The notes: generated by a model not told the origin, from the letters alone. DNA of 34,559 nucleotides from Acidobacteriota bacterium (GCA_016210985.1 JACQTD010000123.1:1-34559), one strand, 5' to 3'; numbered from the stretch's first letter, positions 1 to 11,343 are shown. Translations and numbers: made by a program.

Positions 1-61
1 CCGTCTCTGCGGTGGTTAGTGATTCACTTGGCTTCCACTTGTAAAATGTAGAAACTCCAGC

Positions 62-78
62 GCGTGGCGTAGCCACGC
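62..78. repeat. Perfect inverted repeat gcgtggc-gta-gccacgc just upstream of the argS RBS
   Basis: 7-bp arms, 3-nt loop, directly adjacent to AAGGAG. Confidence 0.7.
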
Positions 79-95
79 AAGGAGACCTAGGCCGT

Positions 96-2144
96 ATGCC
101 ATCCTCCTTCATACAAACTCTCAAGTCGCTCATTCTCGACAGGGTTCACACCCTCTTCGATCTCAAGCTGGAAGATGTGGCGGTGGAGATTCCACCCCGC
201 CCGAATTTCGGCGACCTGGCCTTCCCGGTAGGTTTTGAGCTCGCAAAACGGCTGCGGGAATCCACCGGTCAGAAACAAAATCCGCGTGCGCTGGCCGAAC
301 AACTCCGGACAGTGTTGGGCCATCCCCCCGGCATTTCCAAGGTCGAGGTCGCCGGGCCGGGATACCTCAATTTCTTTCTCGACCGGGCCGATTTCCTCCT
401 CACGCCTCTCCCCTTGGCGACGCCGTCGGCCACCGATGAGAAGGCGATCGTTGAGCACACCAGTATCAATCCCAACAAGGCCGCCCATCTGGGACATCTG
501 CGGAATGCGGTTCTGGGCGACACGCTCGTCCGGCTGCTCCGCGCCTCCGGGGCTCGGGTCGAAGTACACAATTACATCGACAATACCGGCGTTCAGGTCG
601 CTGATGTGGTCTTCGGGTTCTACTGGCTCGAAAAGAAGTCAAAAACAGAGGTGCAGAATCTCCCGGGGAGGTTTGACTATTACTGCTGGGATCTTTACAC
701 CCGCGTCGGAGATTATTTTCGCCAGAACCCGGAGGAAAGACTTAGACGGAGTGTTTCGGTTCTAAGGGAAATCGAAGAGAGGTATAGACCGTCAGTCACC
801 GGACTCGTGAATCCCCTGGACAACGAAATCACCGGTATTGCGGAAGTAGTAGTCAATCGGATCATAGACTGTCATTTAAAGACGATGGCGCGGCTGGGTA
901 TCCGTTACGACCTTCTTCCACGGGAAAGTGAGATCTTATCAGGACGATTCTGGGAGCGCGCGAAGGAACTCCTCCAAGAAAAACACGGGCTTGTGGTGCG
1001 TGAAACCGAGGGTAGGAACCAGGGCTGCTTGGTAATGCGGGCCGAATCTGAGCCACGCGACGCGCCCGCAAAGGCGGACAAGACCTCAGACAGCGATGAA
1101 GAGTATGATCAGGATAAGATCCTCGAACGCTCGGACGGAACTGTCACTTACACTGGGAAGGACATCGCCTATCACCTTTGGAAGCTTGGGAAATTGGGTA
1201 AGGATTTCTGCTACGCGCAGCTCACCAAGGATCCTGACGGGCAACAGACTTGGATCACAAGCTCGATACAGCCCCCGCCCGGATCGCCGAGTCCCCCGTC
1301 ATTCGGGGGGGGCGCCTATTACCTGAGCGTCATCGGTTCCGAACAGTCATATCTTCAGAAATTCGTCAAGCAGGCGCTCGTGGAACTCACCCATGACCCG
1401 AGCGACGCGCGCATCGCTCACATCGCTTATGAGAAGGTCGCACTCACGCCGGCTGCGATCGCCGAGCTCGGCATTGAATTGTCGGAAGAGGAAGCCGGCC
1501 GCCAGCGCATCGGGATGTCGGGTCGCCGGGGCCTCGGGATCAAGGCCGATGATCTGATCGACCGGCTCGAGGCCTGCGCTTTCGAGGAAGTCGCCACCCG
1601 TCATCCGGAGCTGGACGACGCGAGGCAGCGGTTGATCGCCCACCAGATCGGCGTCGCCGCGCTCCGCTACTTCCTGCTGAAGTTCTCACGGACCACCGTC
1701 ATCGTATTCGATTTCAAGGAAGCGCTCTCGTTCGATGGCGAGACCGGGCCCTACCTTCAATACTCGGTCGTGCGCGCCAACAGCGTCCTGGAAAAGCTGG
1801 CCGCGTCCGGACTCGAGCAGCTCGAGCTGGCTTCCCTTCCCTCCGAACAGATCGCCTCGCTGCTGACAGGGGACGACGGCGATGAACTGTGGGGGCTCAT
1901 CTATTTGGGGGCGCGCCTGGACCTTGCTATCGAGGAGGCCTCGGCCAATCTCGAACCCGCCATCCTGGCCAAATTCACTTATCAATTGGCCCAGCGATTC
2001 AATCTCTTCTATCACCACTATCGGATCCTGTCCGAGCCCGATATCGCCCGTCGCACGCTCCTGATCGGGATTCTGAAGACAGCGGGAAACGGCCTGGCAC
2101 GAGCACTCGAAATCATGGGTATCGAAGTTCCGGAGTGCATGTAG
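96..2144 (+). CDS. argS: Arginyl-tRNA synthetase (class I)
   Basis: [33 protein letters not shown] (HIGH-type motif as HLGH), [16 protein letters not shown] in the KMSKS position, DALR-like C-terminus ([20 protein letters not shown]); AAGGAG at 79-84 upstream of the ATG at 96. Confidence 0.93.
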   Translation: MPSSFIQTLKSLILDRVHTLFDLKLEDVAVEIPPRPNFGDLAFPVGFELAKRLRESTGQKQNPRALAEQLRTVLGHPPGISKVEVAGPGYLNFFLDRADFLLTPLPLATPSATDEKAIVEHTSINPNKAAHLGHLRNAVLGDTLVRLLRASGARVEVHNYIDNTGVQVADVVFGFYWLEKKSKTEVQNLPGRFDYYCWDLYTRVGDYFRQNPEERLRRSVSVLREIEERYRPSVTGLVNPLDNEITGIAEVVVNRIIDCHLKTMARLGIRYDLLPRESEILSGRFWERAKELLQEKHGLVVRETEGRNQGCLVMRAESEPRDAPAKADKTSDSDEEYDQDKILERSDGTVTYTGKDIAYHLWKLGKLGKDFCYAQLTKDPDGQQTWITSSIQPPPGSPSPPSFGGGAYYLSVIGSEQSYLQKFVKQALVELTHDPSDARIAHIAYEKVALTPAAIAELGIELSEEEAGRQRIGMSGRRGLGIKADDLIDRLEACAFEEVATRHPELDDARQRLIAHQIGVAALRYFLLKFSRTTVIVFDFKEALSFDGETGPYLQYSVVRANSVLEKLAASGLEQLELASLPSEQIASLLTGDDGDELWGLIYLGARLDLAIEEASANLEPAILAKFTYQLAQRFNLFYHHYRILSEPDIARRTLLIGILKTAGNGLARALEIMGIEVPECM

Positions 2145-2169
2145 GAAGCGATATGGAGGTCTCAGTTTT

Positions 2170-3198
2170 ATGCTGATCGTCATGGAGGCCAATGCCACGG
2201 CCGAACAGGTGGCCGCGGTAGTGAGGAGGATCGAGTCGGTCGGATTCCGAGGGCATCCGATGCCCGGCGCGACCCGGACCGCCATCGGCATCACCGGGAA
2301 CCAGGGCCCGGTGGAGGCGGGTGTATTCGAAGGACTCTCCGGCATCGCGGAACTGGTGCCGATTTCGAAGCCTTATAAACTCGTCAGCCTCGAGGTTAAG
2401 CTGGAAAAGAGCGTGATTCATGTCGGCGATGCGGAAATCGGAGGGAAAGAGCTGGCCGTCATCGCCGGTCCCTGTGCGGTCGAGAGCCGCGAGCAGACGT
2501 TCGCCATCGCCGAAGCGGTGGCGCGCGGCGGTGCCAGATTCTTTCGAGGAGGCGCTTTCAAGCCTCGGACTTCGCCGTACGCCTTCCAGGGCCTGGGCGA
2601 GGAGGGACTGAAGATCCTTGCCGACGTACGGGATCGATTCGGTCTCCGGATCGTCACCGAGGCGGTCGATCAGGAGAGCCTGGAACTCGTGGAGCGCTAC
2701 GGCGATGTGATCCAGATCGGCGCGAGAAACATGCAGAACTTCAGCCTGCTCAAGTTCGCGGGCCAGGCCCGTAAGCCGGTACTGCTCAAACGGGGAATGT
2801 CGGCCACGCTCGAGGAACTGCTGATGGCGGCGGAATATATTCTGTCCGAGGGAAATTACAACGTGATCCTCTGCGAGCGCGGCGTGCGAACCTTCGCCCA
2901 GCATACGCGTAACACGCTCGATCTCTCCATCGTGCCGGCCATTCAGCGGCTGAGCCACTTGCCCATCATCGTCGATCCCAGCCACGGCACCGGCAAGCGT
3001 CACAAAGTGCTGCCCATGGCTCGTGCCAGCGTTGCGGTAGGCGCTGACGGACTGATCGTCGAAGTCCACAATCATCCCGAGCGGGCGCTTTCCGACGGCC
3101 CACAGTCGCTGACCCTTGAACTGTATGCACAGATGATGCAAGAGGTGGCCGCCATTCGCGGACTCGTCGGCCCGAGCAAGATCCTCCACGTCGCCTGA
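2170..3198 (+). CDS. aroF: 3-deoxy-7-phosphoheptulonate synthase (AroF/AroA-beta type with N-terminal ferredoxin-like domain)
   Basis: [64 protein letters not shown]. Confidence 0.95.
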   Translation: MLIVMEANATAEQVAAVVRRIESVGFRGHPMPGATRTAIGITGNQGPVEAGVFEGLSGIAELVPISKPYKLVSLEVKLEKSVIHVGDAEIGGKELAVIAGPCAVESREQTFAIAEAVARGGARFFRGGAFKPRTSPYAFQGLGEEGLKILADVRDRFGLRIVTEAVDQESLELVERYGDVIQIGARNMQNFSLLKFAGQARKPVLLKRGMSATLEELLMAAEYILSEGNYNVILCERGVRTFAQHTRNTLDLSIVPAIQRLSHLPIIVDPSHGTGKRHKVLPMARASVAVGADGLIVEVHNHPERALSDGPQSLTLELYAQMMQEVAAIRGLVGPSKILHVA

Positions 3199-3271
3199 TC
3201 GCTTCCCCCGCCCGGGAACGCATGCTCGGAACGAGCGCAAACAGCGCGCATCTTGCATGCCCCGTCTCGAA

Positions 3272-3289
3272 GCCGGAATTCCCTCCGGC
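3272..3289. terminator. Weak candidate stem-loop between convergent aroF and TonB receptor genes (gccgga-attccc-tccggc)
   Basis: 6-bp perfect arms, no U-tract; located in the convergent intergenic space. Confidence 0.3.
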
Positions 3290-3309
3290 CACCACCCGGA
3301 AGTCCAAGG

Positions 3310-6300
3310 CTAGAATTCAACCCGCAGTCCAAGTTCCACATTACGCGGCCGCCGGGTCGCGCGAGGCTGCATGAATACTGAAACCCCCTCCCGGGTGTCG
3401 AGCGGACCGTAGAAACCGTTCATGATGAAGTTGGGCGTATTCGTCAGGTTGTAGATATCCATGAACGCCCGAATCCTCCATATCCTAGCGAACGCTATCC
3501 GGCGCGAGACCCTCAAGTCCAACCGCTTGATACCGGGGCCCGTCGCCGTGTTTCTACCCAGTGAACCGTTAGAGCCTATAGTGGGAAACGCGAAGCGCGC
3601 GGCCATCGACGTTGATCCCGCCGTATCGCCCGGACGGATCCACCCGAGGCTGCTCCGGCCGTTGAAATGGAGCCGGTCGGTCAACGTGTCGTTGAGATTC
3701 CGATCCTGCCCGTTGCTGGTGATGTTGTACGGCCGGCCCGACATGAATTGGATGACCGGAGCCAGTTCGATGCCGCCCAGCCACCTGGGCGTCTGGAACA
3801 TCCCGTGCATTACAAGCCGGTGGCGCGCGTCTGTAATCCCAAGCGATCGATCCAGGCGCAAATCAAATTCATCCATGGGCGAGCTGGTATTGAGCACCCC
3901 ATTATCGATCAATTTCGAAAGCGTATAGGAAACGCGAAGCGACCCCACCCGGCTCCATCGCCAGGTGAGGAGGATATTCAGCGCATGATAGCTGGACTGT
4001 CCGTCCGACTGGATCTGTTCAACCTCGCCTGACGAAGGGTCCGGGCGGAGGTTCCGCATAGCCCTGACGGCGGCCTGAATCGGATCGGTCGTCTCCGCGC
4101 TGCCCGGTTGCCCATTGAGGCCGAAGATTCTCGTTCGCTGGTTTCCGCTGCCGGTGTCCCGGTACCGAACTTCGCTGAGATCGAACCGCACGAGCGGGAT
4201 GCCGATATCCACGATCTCCCTGGCCGCATTGATAAAGGCCGTGGTGCCGTCCGGGAGGACGATCACACCCGGCGTTCCGGCGGGCGGGCGGAGCAGAAAT
4301 TCGACGAACCCTCCGGTTGGTGGAATGGGCGCATTCAAGTTGCGATCCCGCCAAAGCCCCAACGCCCGGTGGACTACGTATCCCGCCTCGATCCTGACGT
4401 CGCGTCCCCATCGGCGCTCCGTGCCCAGTGAGGCCTGCAGGCTGTACGGTATACGAAGTCTCGGACTGAGCGAACGAAGCGCCTCGACCGGGCGAAGCAG
4501 GTCGCGCACCCGTGCGTCTCCCGGATCATTGGGAAACAGATTCGGGAATCCCCCAATCCGGGATAGGGCCGTGAGCGGGCTGGTCGATCCCGAACCCGCT
4601 CCCAGGTCAATTTCAAAGATGCGGGAATTGAGCGCGTAATCCTCGAATGTCCGAAGCAGGATTCGATTATAAAAGATTCCGCCGCCAACCCGGATGACCG
4701 CGTTGCCGGTCCCGATCGGGTCCCATGCGATTGCCAGTCTCGGTCCCCAATTGTTTCGTTCGCGCCTGAGCAAGGACTCCAGATCATAGCGAAGGCCTCC
4801 GCTCAGCGTGAGGCCGGGCCGGACTCGCCAGTCATTCTGCAGGAAGGCGCCGGCTACGCGGTTGATCAGCGCCTGCTGCGACTGGCCGATGCGCTGCCGG
4901 AATCTTGAGGGCGCATGGTCGCGGAAATCGCCGAAGCTTGGAAAATTGTAGAATCCTTGAAAGAGATTGAGCGAAGACGTTCTCACATCGAGATAGGTCA
5001 CTTCGAGACCAAACTTCAGCCGATGCCGGCCGAGCTGTCCATCCACCGAGCCCGACCCCTGATATCGCCGCTCGCTCCGGGTCTCCGGGAAACCGTTCAC
5101 TCCGGTCACGAAGCCCGAGAGAAAGGCCAAGGAACCAAAACTGAGTCCACGGCTACTGCCGACGATGACGCCGGGCCTCGTTTCCTCAGGAAGGCTCCGG
5201 GGTGAGAGCAAGGAATGCTGAAAGCGGATGACATTCACCCACCGAGGGCGAAGCGTCCAAACATGCTGAATCGCCTGAGCGGTGGAATCGCGGCGGCGTT
5301 GGAGAATCCCGGAGGCGAGCGTCGAGCCCTGATCCCGCGCCCTGAGGTGATGGGTTCTCATCTCATCCCATCGGAACATGAATTGGCTCGCGGTGGAAGT
5401 TGCTCCGTCGATACGGCCGGTGAAGACATTCGCCGTTCCAGGTGTTTCCAGCTCGTCCTCAAAGAGGCCCACGGAGACGCCATCCCGGATGAACGGCCGG
5501 CCGGTTGGAGCCTCGCGAAGCGGATAGGCGGGATTCAAGCGGCGATCGGCCGGGATCAAGGCGAAAATGGCATCGCTGTCGGGCTCCTCCCGCCGCTCAG
5601 CGGCACTGAAGAAGAATAACCGACGTCCCATGCCCGGAACCGTTCCCCCAAGGCTGCCGGCATACTGCCGACGCTGGTACGACCTCCGTGGCTGCCCTCT
5701 CAGGTTTCGAAAGAAACTGTTGGCGTTCAGACTTTCGTCCTGAAAGCGCGCCGTGGCGCTTCCATGCCAGTCAATCCGGCCTCCCCGGGTTCGGATATTG
5801 ACCCTTCCTCCGGACGCGCGGCCGTACTCCGCCGAGAACTGACTGGAGATCACCTGTACCTCCTCGACCGCTTCCATCGTCAGCCGCATGCGCTCGCGTG
5901 CCAGTCGATCGTCATTGTTGTCGAATCCATCGATGGTGAGGTTGTTCGAGTAGGCCCTCCCGCCCGAGAGCGTGAAGAGCCCTGCCTCCTGCGGCGGCTG
6001 GCTGATCACATCACGCGTGCCCGGCTCGGCCAGGTCACGGATCTCGAACGGTTCCAATTGTACGTTCGAAAGAAGGAAGACCATCTCCATCGGGTCGCGG
6101 TTCAAGATCGGCAGGTTCAGCACGTCCCGTTCATCAAAGCTCAGCCCCACGGCCGTACGCAGTGATTCGGGCGCGGACCCGTCCTCGGGGCGGACCTCTA
6201 CCGACACCTCAATCGGCGCCACCTCGAGCCGACAATCCAGGCGGAGCGTCCACCCCGCCACCGCGTTCTGTCCCGTTCGAAGAACCCGCCTGAATCCGCT

Positions 6301-6606
6301 TGCCTCAATCTCGATTTCGCACTTCCCGGCCGGGAGTGAGGAAACGCGATACCACCCGCGCGCGTCGCTCGAAGTCGATCGTTGGATTCCCGTCTCCACG
6401 AGCCGGACCTTCACAACCGCGCCGGGGATCGCATCTCCGTTGCGGTCGGTCAGTCGGCCCTCGACCGCGGCCCAGTCCAGATCATCAGCTCTCGACTGTG
6501 GTTGGGTGAAGACCGATATCCAGAGAAGCAGAAGTAAGCAATATCTAACGCACGCGAGATTAGTGGGATAGGATATTCTTACACCTCGAAAACACGAATA
6601 GACCAT
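3310..6606 (-). CDS. TonB-dependent receptor with N-terminal carboxypeptidase-regulatory-like domain (Oar-like)
   Basis: Hydrophobic N-terminus, AVEGRLTDRNGDAIPGAVVKVR (CarboxypepD_reg), plug region LSGGRAYSNNLTIDGFDNND, C-terminal aromatic ending GLRVEF. Confidence 0.88.
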   Translation of the reverse strand: MVYSCFRGVRISYPTNLACVRYCLLLLLWISVFTQPQSRADDLDWAAVEGRLTDRNGDAIPGAVVKVRLVETGIQRSTSSDARGWYRVSSLPAGKCEIEIEASGFRRVLRTGQNAVAGWTLRLDCRLEVAPIEVSVEVRPEDGSAPESLRTAVGLSFDERDVLNLPILNRDPMEMVFLLSNVQLEPFEIRDLAEPGTRDVISQPPQEAGLFTLSGGRAYSNNLTIDGFDNNDDRLARERMRLTMEAVEEVQVISSQFSAEYGRASGGRVNIRTRGGRIDWHGSATARFQDESLNANSFFRNLRGQPRRSYQRRQYAGSLGGTVPGMGRRLFFFSAAERREEPDSDAIFALIPADRRLNPAYPLREAPTGRPFIRDGVSVGLFEDELETPGTANVFTGRIDGATSTASQFMFRWDEMRTHHLRARDQGSTLASGILQRRRDSTAQAIQHVWTLRPRWVNVIRFQHSLLSPRSLPEETRPGVIVGSSRGLSFGSLAFLSGFVTGVNGFPETRSERRYQGSGSVDGQLGRHRLKFGLEVTYLDVRTSSLNLFQGFYNFPSFGDFRDHAPSRFRQRIGQSQQALINRVAGAFLQNDWRVRPGLTLSGGLRYDLESLLRRERNNWGPRLAIAWDPIGTGNAVIRVGGGIFYNRILLRTFEDYALNSRIFEIDLGAGSGSTSPLTALSRIGGFPNLFPNDPGDARVRDLLRPVEALRSLSPRLRIPYSLQASLGTERRWGRDVRIEAGYVVHRALGLWRDRNLNAPIPPTGGFVEFLLRPPAGTPGVIVLPDGTTAFINAAREIVDIGIPLVRFDLSEVRYRDTGSGNQRTRIFGLNGQPGSAETTDPIQAAVRAMRNLRPDPSSGEVEQIQSDGQSSYHALNILLTWRWSRVGSLRVSYTLSKLIDNGVLNTSSPMDEFDLRLDRSLGITDARHRLVMHGMFQTPRWLGGIELAPVIQFMSGRPYNITSNGQDRNLNDTLTDRLHFNGRSSLGWIRPGDTAGSTSMAARFAFPTIGSNGSLGRNTATGPGIKRLDLRVSRRIAFARIWRIRAFMDIYNLTNTPNFIMNGFYGPLDTREGVSVFMQPRATRRPRNVELGLRVEF

Positions 6607-6754
6607 CGTCTTCTTGCCTCCTTCGAAAAGATCAGCTGACCGCGAACGGTCGGGAGAAGAGCGCCGCCTACCGGAGCACGGATGCGCGGTAACCCGGAAT
6701 CCTCATGCGAGTTTCAATCGAACCGGAGTCAGATCTACGGTTGGCCGGCCGGTG

Positions 6755-7240
6755 TCAGTTTCCGTCGCTTCGGCGGAAGGACTCGTCCGCCCCGAGTCTC
6801 AGTGTCGCATCTTCGGTTACGCTGCCAGGCGTGGAGGACGTCGGAGTGACCATCTGCCGCGATTCGGCATCCAGGATTCTTGCCGGCTGTTGGGAGGCCG
6901 GTTCTCGGCCGGGCATCTGCAGCCGTACGTCCAATCGCGGGTGCGCGGAGAGCAACGCCCTGATCATCTGGCCCAATCCGAATACAAAGACCATCAAACC
7001 GATTCCGATCGGCGCCCGGGACCGAGAAACGAACGCGAAAAAGACGGCCAGGCCGATTCCGAGAAAAATTGTTTTGATACCCTTGTTGAAATCCCGGATC
7101 CGCCGCTCCAATTCAGCCGATTGGGCGGGCGGGACCGCAGGCCCGCTCATCGCCTGGCTGACCGTGTGCAGGTTGGTCCCGCAAGACTTGCAGAATCGCT
7201 GCGTTTCCGACGATTCGCGGCCGCACCGGGGACAAAACAT
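6755..7240 (-). CDS. Zinc-ribbon domain membrane protein
   Basis: MFCPRCGRESSETQRFCKSCGTNL (CxxC...CxxC) plus hydrophobic segment; the likely start is the internal Met of the 7288 ORF. Confidence 0.7.
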   Translation of the reverse strand: MFCPRCGRESSETQRFCKSCGTNLHTVSQAMSGPAVPPAQSAELERRIRDFNKGIKTIFLGIGLAVFFAFVSRSRAPIGIGLMVFVFGLGQMIRALLSAHPRLDVRLQMPGREPASQQPARILDAESRQMVTPTSSTPGSVTEDATLRLGADESFRRSDGN

Positions 7241-7331
7241 GAGGCTGACCTCCGGAGAGAACGTACCACTCAAGTACTCGGGATTCAAGCACCGCCCCGG
7301 TCCGGAGCACGTTCTCCAATCCCGACCTCCC

Positions 7332-8102
7332 TCATCGCGGTTCCAGGGCGACCGTGTTCACCAGGGCTCCGATGCCGGAAATCTCCACCTCGACCCGATC
7401 CCCGGGACGAAGAGGGCTCACTCCGGCAGGTGTGCCTGTGAAAATAAGGTCCCCGGGGAACAACGTCATGACCATCGAGATATACCGGATAAGTTGAGGA
7501 ACCGGAAAAATCATCTCGCGGCTTCGCCCCAGCTGCCGGACCTCGCCCCGCACTTTCGTCTGAACTTCCACGTCAGCCGGATCCAGGGCGGTTTCGATCC
7601 AGGGACCCACTGGAGCAAATGTATCGAAGCTCTTCGAGCGCATGAACTGGCCATCCCGCTTCTGCAGGTCGCGCGCCGTCACATCATTCCCGCAGGTGTA
7701 ACCCAAAACATAGTCGAGCGGGTTCGCTTCGGGCGGTAGTCTTCTCGCGCGCCGGCCGATGACCACGACCAGTTCGCCCTCGTGATCAACGCGTTCCGAC
7801 TCCGGCGGGAGGAGTATCGCCTCCCCCGGATCGAGCAGCGCGCTGGGTGCCTTCATAAAGAGCAGTGGTTCCGAAGGTATGTCATGGTCCAACTCGGCAG
7901 CGGGGGCGCGGTAGTTGCGGCCCACCGCCACGATTTTGGAAGGGATCGCGGGCGCCAGCAACCTGACCGACGAGAGAGGAACCGGCTCGCCGGTCGGGGT
8001 CGCGCCGTTGAAAGGCGTCTCCTCCCGGATAGCCACTACGCGATCTTGCTCGAGCCTCCCATACGAAACGCGCTGACCTTGTAGAAATCTGCAGATGCGC
8101 AC
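7332..8102 (-). CDS. Fumarylacetoacetate hydrolase family protein
   Basis: KIVAVGRNYRAPAAEL, PSALLDPGEAI, VLGYTCGNDVTARDLQKRDGQFMRSKSFDTFAPVGPW, GDLIFTGTPAGVSPLRPGD. Confidence 0.93.
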   Translation of the reverse strand: MRICRFLQGQRVSYGRLEQDRVVAIREETPFNGATPTGEPVPLSSVRLLAPAIPSKIVAVGRNYRAPAAELDHDIPSEPLLFMKAPSALLDPGEAILLPPESERVDHEGELVVVIGRRARRLPPEANPLDYVLGYTCGNDVTARDLQKRDGQFMRSKSFDTFAPVGPWIETALDPADVEVQTKVRGEVRQLGRSREMIFPVPQLIRYISMVMTLFPGDLIFTGTPAGVSPLRPGDRVEVEISGIGALVNTVALEPR

Positions 8103-8103
8103 G

Positions 8104-9186
8104 TTAGTTGACCTCCTGCACGACCTCGGCAGAAGGGGGACTCTCGTTGCCCGCCCGGTCCACCGCGGTCACCCGGTACCGATAAACCGTCCCTCGTACC
8201 GTTCGTTCGTCGCGGAAAGTGGTCAATGGATGAAGTTGTTCATTCCGCCGAATCCACTGAGAGGGCATCTCCGAGGCGACGGAGCGATAGACATAATACC
8301 CGTCCAGGTCAGTTTCGCTACCGGACGCCCAGAACAGGTTGACAACCCGGTTGGCGGAGCCGGCGGTCAACCCCTCCGGGCTCGACGGCGGGAAGCTGTC
8401 CTTCGCGAGATGTTCAACGGCGACGGCATCCCCGCTTTCAACGGCGTCGCCCGCGCGCCCCGGGGTTACCGCACGGACGGTATATTCGTACTTGCGACCA
8501 TATTGAAAGGTACGGTCCACGAAGGAGCGTCCAGGTATCGGAGTGGGACCCGACAACGAGGTCCACTTCGGCTCGGTTTCAGGATCTCTCCTATAGACCC
8601 CATAACCGGCCACACGCGCAGGCGACGATCCGTCGATGTTTCGACTAGGAGACAGCCATTGAAGCAGCACTCTGTCCTGCCCTTGATCGCTCACCTCGAG
8701 CGCATCGGGCGGTTCGGGAACGGCGGCCTCCATGAGAACCTGCACCAGATTCGACAGCGTCCCGGTTTTTCCGCTTTCGCTGACCATCCGGACCCCGTAC
8801 CAGAGCTGCCTGCCGAAACTGCGTTCCGGCCGATCCAGGAAGGAAACCGGCTCCTGTGCCGGCCGTCGATCGATCGCCTCGGCGCTGATCGACCCTACCC
8901 GTTGGGCGCGATCGTCAAATGCCGCTTCGCCCAGCTCTGCCCTGCCGACGGGGCTGGTTGCCCGATAGACGTCGAACCGGATCACTCGAAAGCCCTGCCG
9001 GCGCAAGCTCTCCAGATCAGGCCGCGTCCAAGCCAGGTGTACGGTCACTCCCTGCTGGGAGGCCGCAGCGATGTGAGTGCGAAACCGTGCGCGGCGTGCC
9101 GGAGGAATCGGATCCGCGATCTTACCGCAACCTTGAAGTGCAAGAGATAGAAGACCGGTAAGGAGAACCGCCGATCTCCATCTCAA
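8104..9186 (-). CDS. Lipoprotein with fibronectin type III repeats
   Basis: LLSLALQGCGK lipobox-like N-terminus; repeated Fn3-like segments (GLTAGSANRVVNLFWASGSETDLDGYYVYR; YRVTAVDRAGNES). Confidence 0.75.
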   Translation of the reverse strand: MRWRSAVLLTGLLSLALQGCGKIADPIPPARRARFRTHIAAASQQGVTVHLAWTRPDLESLRRQGFRVIRFDVYRATSPVGRAELGEAAFDDRAQRVGSISAEAIDRRPAQEPVSFLDRPERSFGRQLWYGVRMVSESGKTGTLSNLVQVLMEAAVPEPPDALEVSDQGQDRVLLQWLSPSRNIDGSSPARVAGYGVYRRDPETEPKWTSLSGPTPIPGRSFVDRTFQYGRKYEYTVRAVTPGRAGDAVESGDAVAVEHLAKDSFPPSSPEGLTAGSANRVVNLFWASGSETDLDGYYVYRSVASEMPSQWIRRNEQLHPLTTFRDERTVRGTVYRYRVTAVDRAGNESPPSAEVVQEVN

Positions 9187-9212
9187 GTTTTCAGTTTTGG
9201 ATCTTCGCGGCT

Positions 9213-10673
9213 TCAGAGGATATATCGGCTGAGATCCTGATTTCGAACAATATCGGCCAGCCTTGACCTGACGTAGTGACCGTCGATGACCTGAAGCTTC
9301 TCCCGGAGGTCCGGCGCCTCAAAGGAGATCTCCTCGAGAACCTTCTCCAGGATCGTATGGAGTCTGCGGGCGCCGATATTCTCGGTCTGCTCGTTTACCG
9401 AGAAAGCGAACTGCGCCAGGAGGTCGATCGCCTCCTGATCAAACTCCAATGTGACCCCTTCGGTGTCCAGCAGCGCGGTATACTGCTTAATCAGCGAATT
9501 CTTTGGCTCCGTCAGGATCCGCTTGAAGTCCTCGACGGTCAGCGGATCCAGTTCGACCCGTATGGGGAAGCGGCCCTGCATCTCCGGAATCATTTCCGAA
9601 GGCTTGGAGACGTGGAATGCGCCCGCGGCGACAAACAGAATATGGTCGGTCCGCACCATGCCATAACGGGTGCTGACCGTCGTCCCTTCGATGATCGGCA
9701 GCAGATCGCGCTGCACGCCCTCCCGGGATACGTCGGGACCGTGTCCGGATTCGCGGCCGGCAATCTTGTCGATCTCATCGAGAAAGATCATGCCTGACTG
9801 TTCCACGCGCTCCATGGCGATGCGCGTCACCTGATCCATGTCCACCAATCGCTGCTCCTCCTCCTGAATCAGGTAGTCGAGCGCCTCGTCGACCCGCACC
9901 TTCCGCTTTTTCGTACGCCCGCCGCCGAAGAGATTCGTGAACGATTCCTGCATCTTGATGTCCATCTCTTCGACACCTTGGTTGGTAATGATTTCGAGCG
10001 TCGGAAAATTTCGTTCGCGAACTTCGATCTCCACGATGCGATGATCGAGCTTACCGTCCCGGAGTTTCTGCCTGAGCTTCTCCCGGGTTCGCTGCGTCTG
10101 GTCCGCGCCTCCATCTCCCGACGTGAGCAGCATGTCATCGGGAACCGCGTCCAGGGGATCCTCCAATTCCTCGGTACCCGATGGTGGGGTGGTTCGGCCG
10201 GCCGGCTTCCTGCCCGGCAGCGGCAGGAGGAGGTCGAGCACCCGGTCCTCGGCGACCTGTTCTGCCTTCTCCTGGACTTCTTCGGTCTTCTCGGCTCGCA
10301 CCATGTCGACGGCAATCTCGACCAGGTCCCGGATCATCGACTCCACATCGCGGCCAACGTAGCCCACTTCGGTGTACTTTGACGCCTCGACCTTCAGAAA
10401 CGGAGAATTCGAAAGCCGGGCCAACCGCCGGGCGATCTCGGTCTTGCCGACCCCGGTCGGGCCGATCATCAGTATGTTTTTCGGCATGACCTCCTGGGCC
10501 ATGTCGGCCGGGAGTTTTTGTCGGCGGATTCGATTCCGGAGCGCTACGGCCACCGCCCGCTTCGCGGCCGCCTGGCCGACGACGTACTTGTCGAGCTCCA
10601 TCACGATTTGGCGCGGAGTGAGTTCATCGAGTTTGGGCGCGGTTTCGACCTCGCCCGACAGGTATATGACCAT
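9213..10673 (-). CDS. hslU: ATP-dependent protease ATPase subunit HslU
   Basis: [86 protein letters not shown]-terminal [15 protein letters not shown]. Confidence 0.97.
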   Translation of the reverse strand: MVIYLSGEVETAPKLDELTPRQIVMELDKYVVGQAAAKRAVAVALRNRIRRQKLPADMAQEVMPKNILMIGPTGVGKTEIARRLARLSNSPFLKVEASKYTEVGYVGRDVESMIRDLVEIAVDMVRAEKTEEVQEKAEQVAEDRVLDLLLPLPGRKPAGRTTPPSGTEELEDPLDAVPDDMLLTSGDGGADQTQRTREKLRQKLRDGKLDHRIVEIEVRERNFPTLEIITNQGVEEMDIKMQESFTNLFGGGRTKKRKVRVDEALDYLIQEEEQRLVDMDQVTRIAMERVEQSGMIFLDEIDKIAGRESGHGPDVSREGVQRDLLPIIEGTTVSTRYGMVRTDHILFVAAGAFHVSKPSEMIPEMQGRFPIRVELDPLTVEDFKRILTEPKNSLIKQYTALLDTEGVTLEFDQEAIDLLAQFAFSVNEQTENIGARRLHTILEKVLEEISFEAPDLREKLQVIDGHYVRSRLADIVRNQDLSRYIL

Positions 10674-10682
10674 GAGGGTTTC

Positions 10683-11234
10683 CTACAGCACTTCAATGCC
10701 GAATTGATCGTTGGTGAAGATGCAGATTTCGCTGGTGATGCCCATGGCGGCTTCGACGATTTCCCGGGCGCCCATCTCGGTGTGCCGCAGGAGCGCGCGC
10801 GAGGCAGCCAGAGCGTACGGCGCACCGGATCCGATGGCGACAATACCGTCATCGGGCTCAATCACGTCGCCTGTCCCGGATAGGATCAGGGAGACCTTCT
10901 CGTCCGCAACGGCGAGCAGGGCTTCGAGGTTTCTGAGGTATTTCTCGGTTCGCCATTCTTTACCCAATTCAACCGCGGCTCGGCTGAGATTTCCGCGGTA
11001 TTCTTCCAACTTGGTCTCGAACCGTTGAAAGAGGGCGAACGCGTCGGAGGTCGAGCCGGCGAATCCGGCCAGGATCCGGTTATTGTAGAGCCTTCGCACC
11101 TTTCGGGCGCGGGCTTTCAGAATCGTCTCATGGAAGGTCACCTGGCCGTCGGCGGCCATCACGACCTGCCCATTGCGACGGACACCCAGCACGGTCGTCC
11201 CGTGAAACGCACTTCCCTTTTCCAAGACTGAAAT
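10683..11234 (-). CDS. hslV: ATP-dependent protease peptidase subunit HslV (start uncertain; probably downstream of the 11282 ORF start)
   Basis: [63 protein letters not shown]. See the promoter feature: a sigma70-like promoter overlaps the ORF's first ATG. The end coordinate given is the ATT candidate start. Confidence 0.9.
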   Translation of the reverse strand: MSVLEKGSAFHGTTVLGVRRNGQVVMAADGQVTFHETILKARARKVRRLYNNRILAGFAGSTSDAFALFQRFETKLEEYRGNLSRAAVELGKEWRTEKYLRNLEALLAVADEKVSLILSGTGDVIEPDDGIVAIGSGAPYALAASRALLRHTEMGAREIVEAAMGITSEICIFTNDQFGIEVL

Positions 11235-11259
11235 CGATGATCTCCGTATAAAAGAAACG

Positions 11260-11289
11260 ACTATAGGAGTCGCGGACGACAATTGTCAA
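11260..11289 (-). promoter_or_regulatory. Sigma70-like promoter for hslVU: TTGACA-18 bp-TATAGT
   Basis: Minus strand TTGACA (11289-11284), 18-bp spacer, TATAGT (11265-11260). Confidence 0.6.
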
Positions 11290-11343
11290 GAAACCGTGAC
11301 GAAGTGCCTCAGACGGCGGGGAAGAGGGCCATGGTCGGCCGAC

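Noticed and set aside
96-2144. ArgS as a divergent paralog or pseudogene because of the atypical GMSGRRG signature
   Set aside because: The ORF is full length, with good flow through the catalytic and anticodon-binding regions; the KMSKS variation is compatible with known ArgS diversity.
2113-3258. Long antisense ORF (381 aa) opposite aroF
   Set aside because: Complementary-frame artefact of GC-rich coding DNA; no family-like sequence and it fully overlaps a confident gene.
6614-7739. Plus-strand ORFs of 275 and 344 aa over the zinc-ribbon/FAH genes
   Set aside because: Low-complexity Arg/Pro-rich translations antisense to recognisable proteins.
8095-9150. 351-aa plus-strand ORF opposite the Fn3 lipoprotein
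   Set aside because: Antisense artefact; the minus-strand protein has clear lipobox and Fn3 features.
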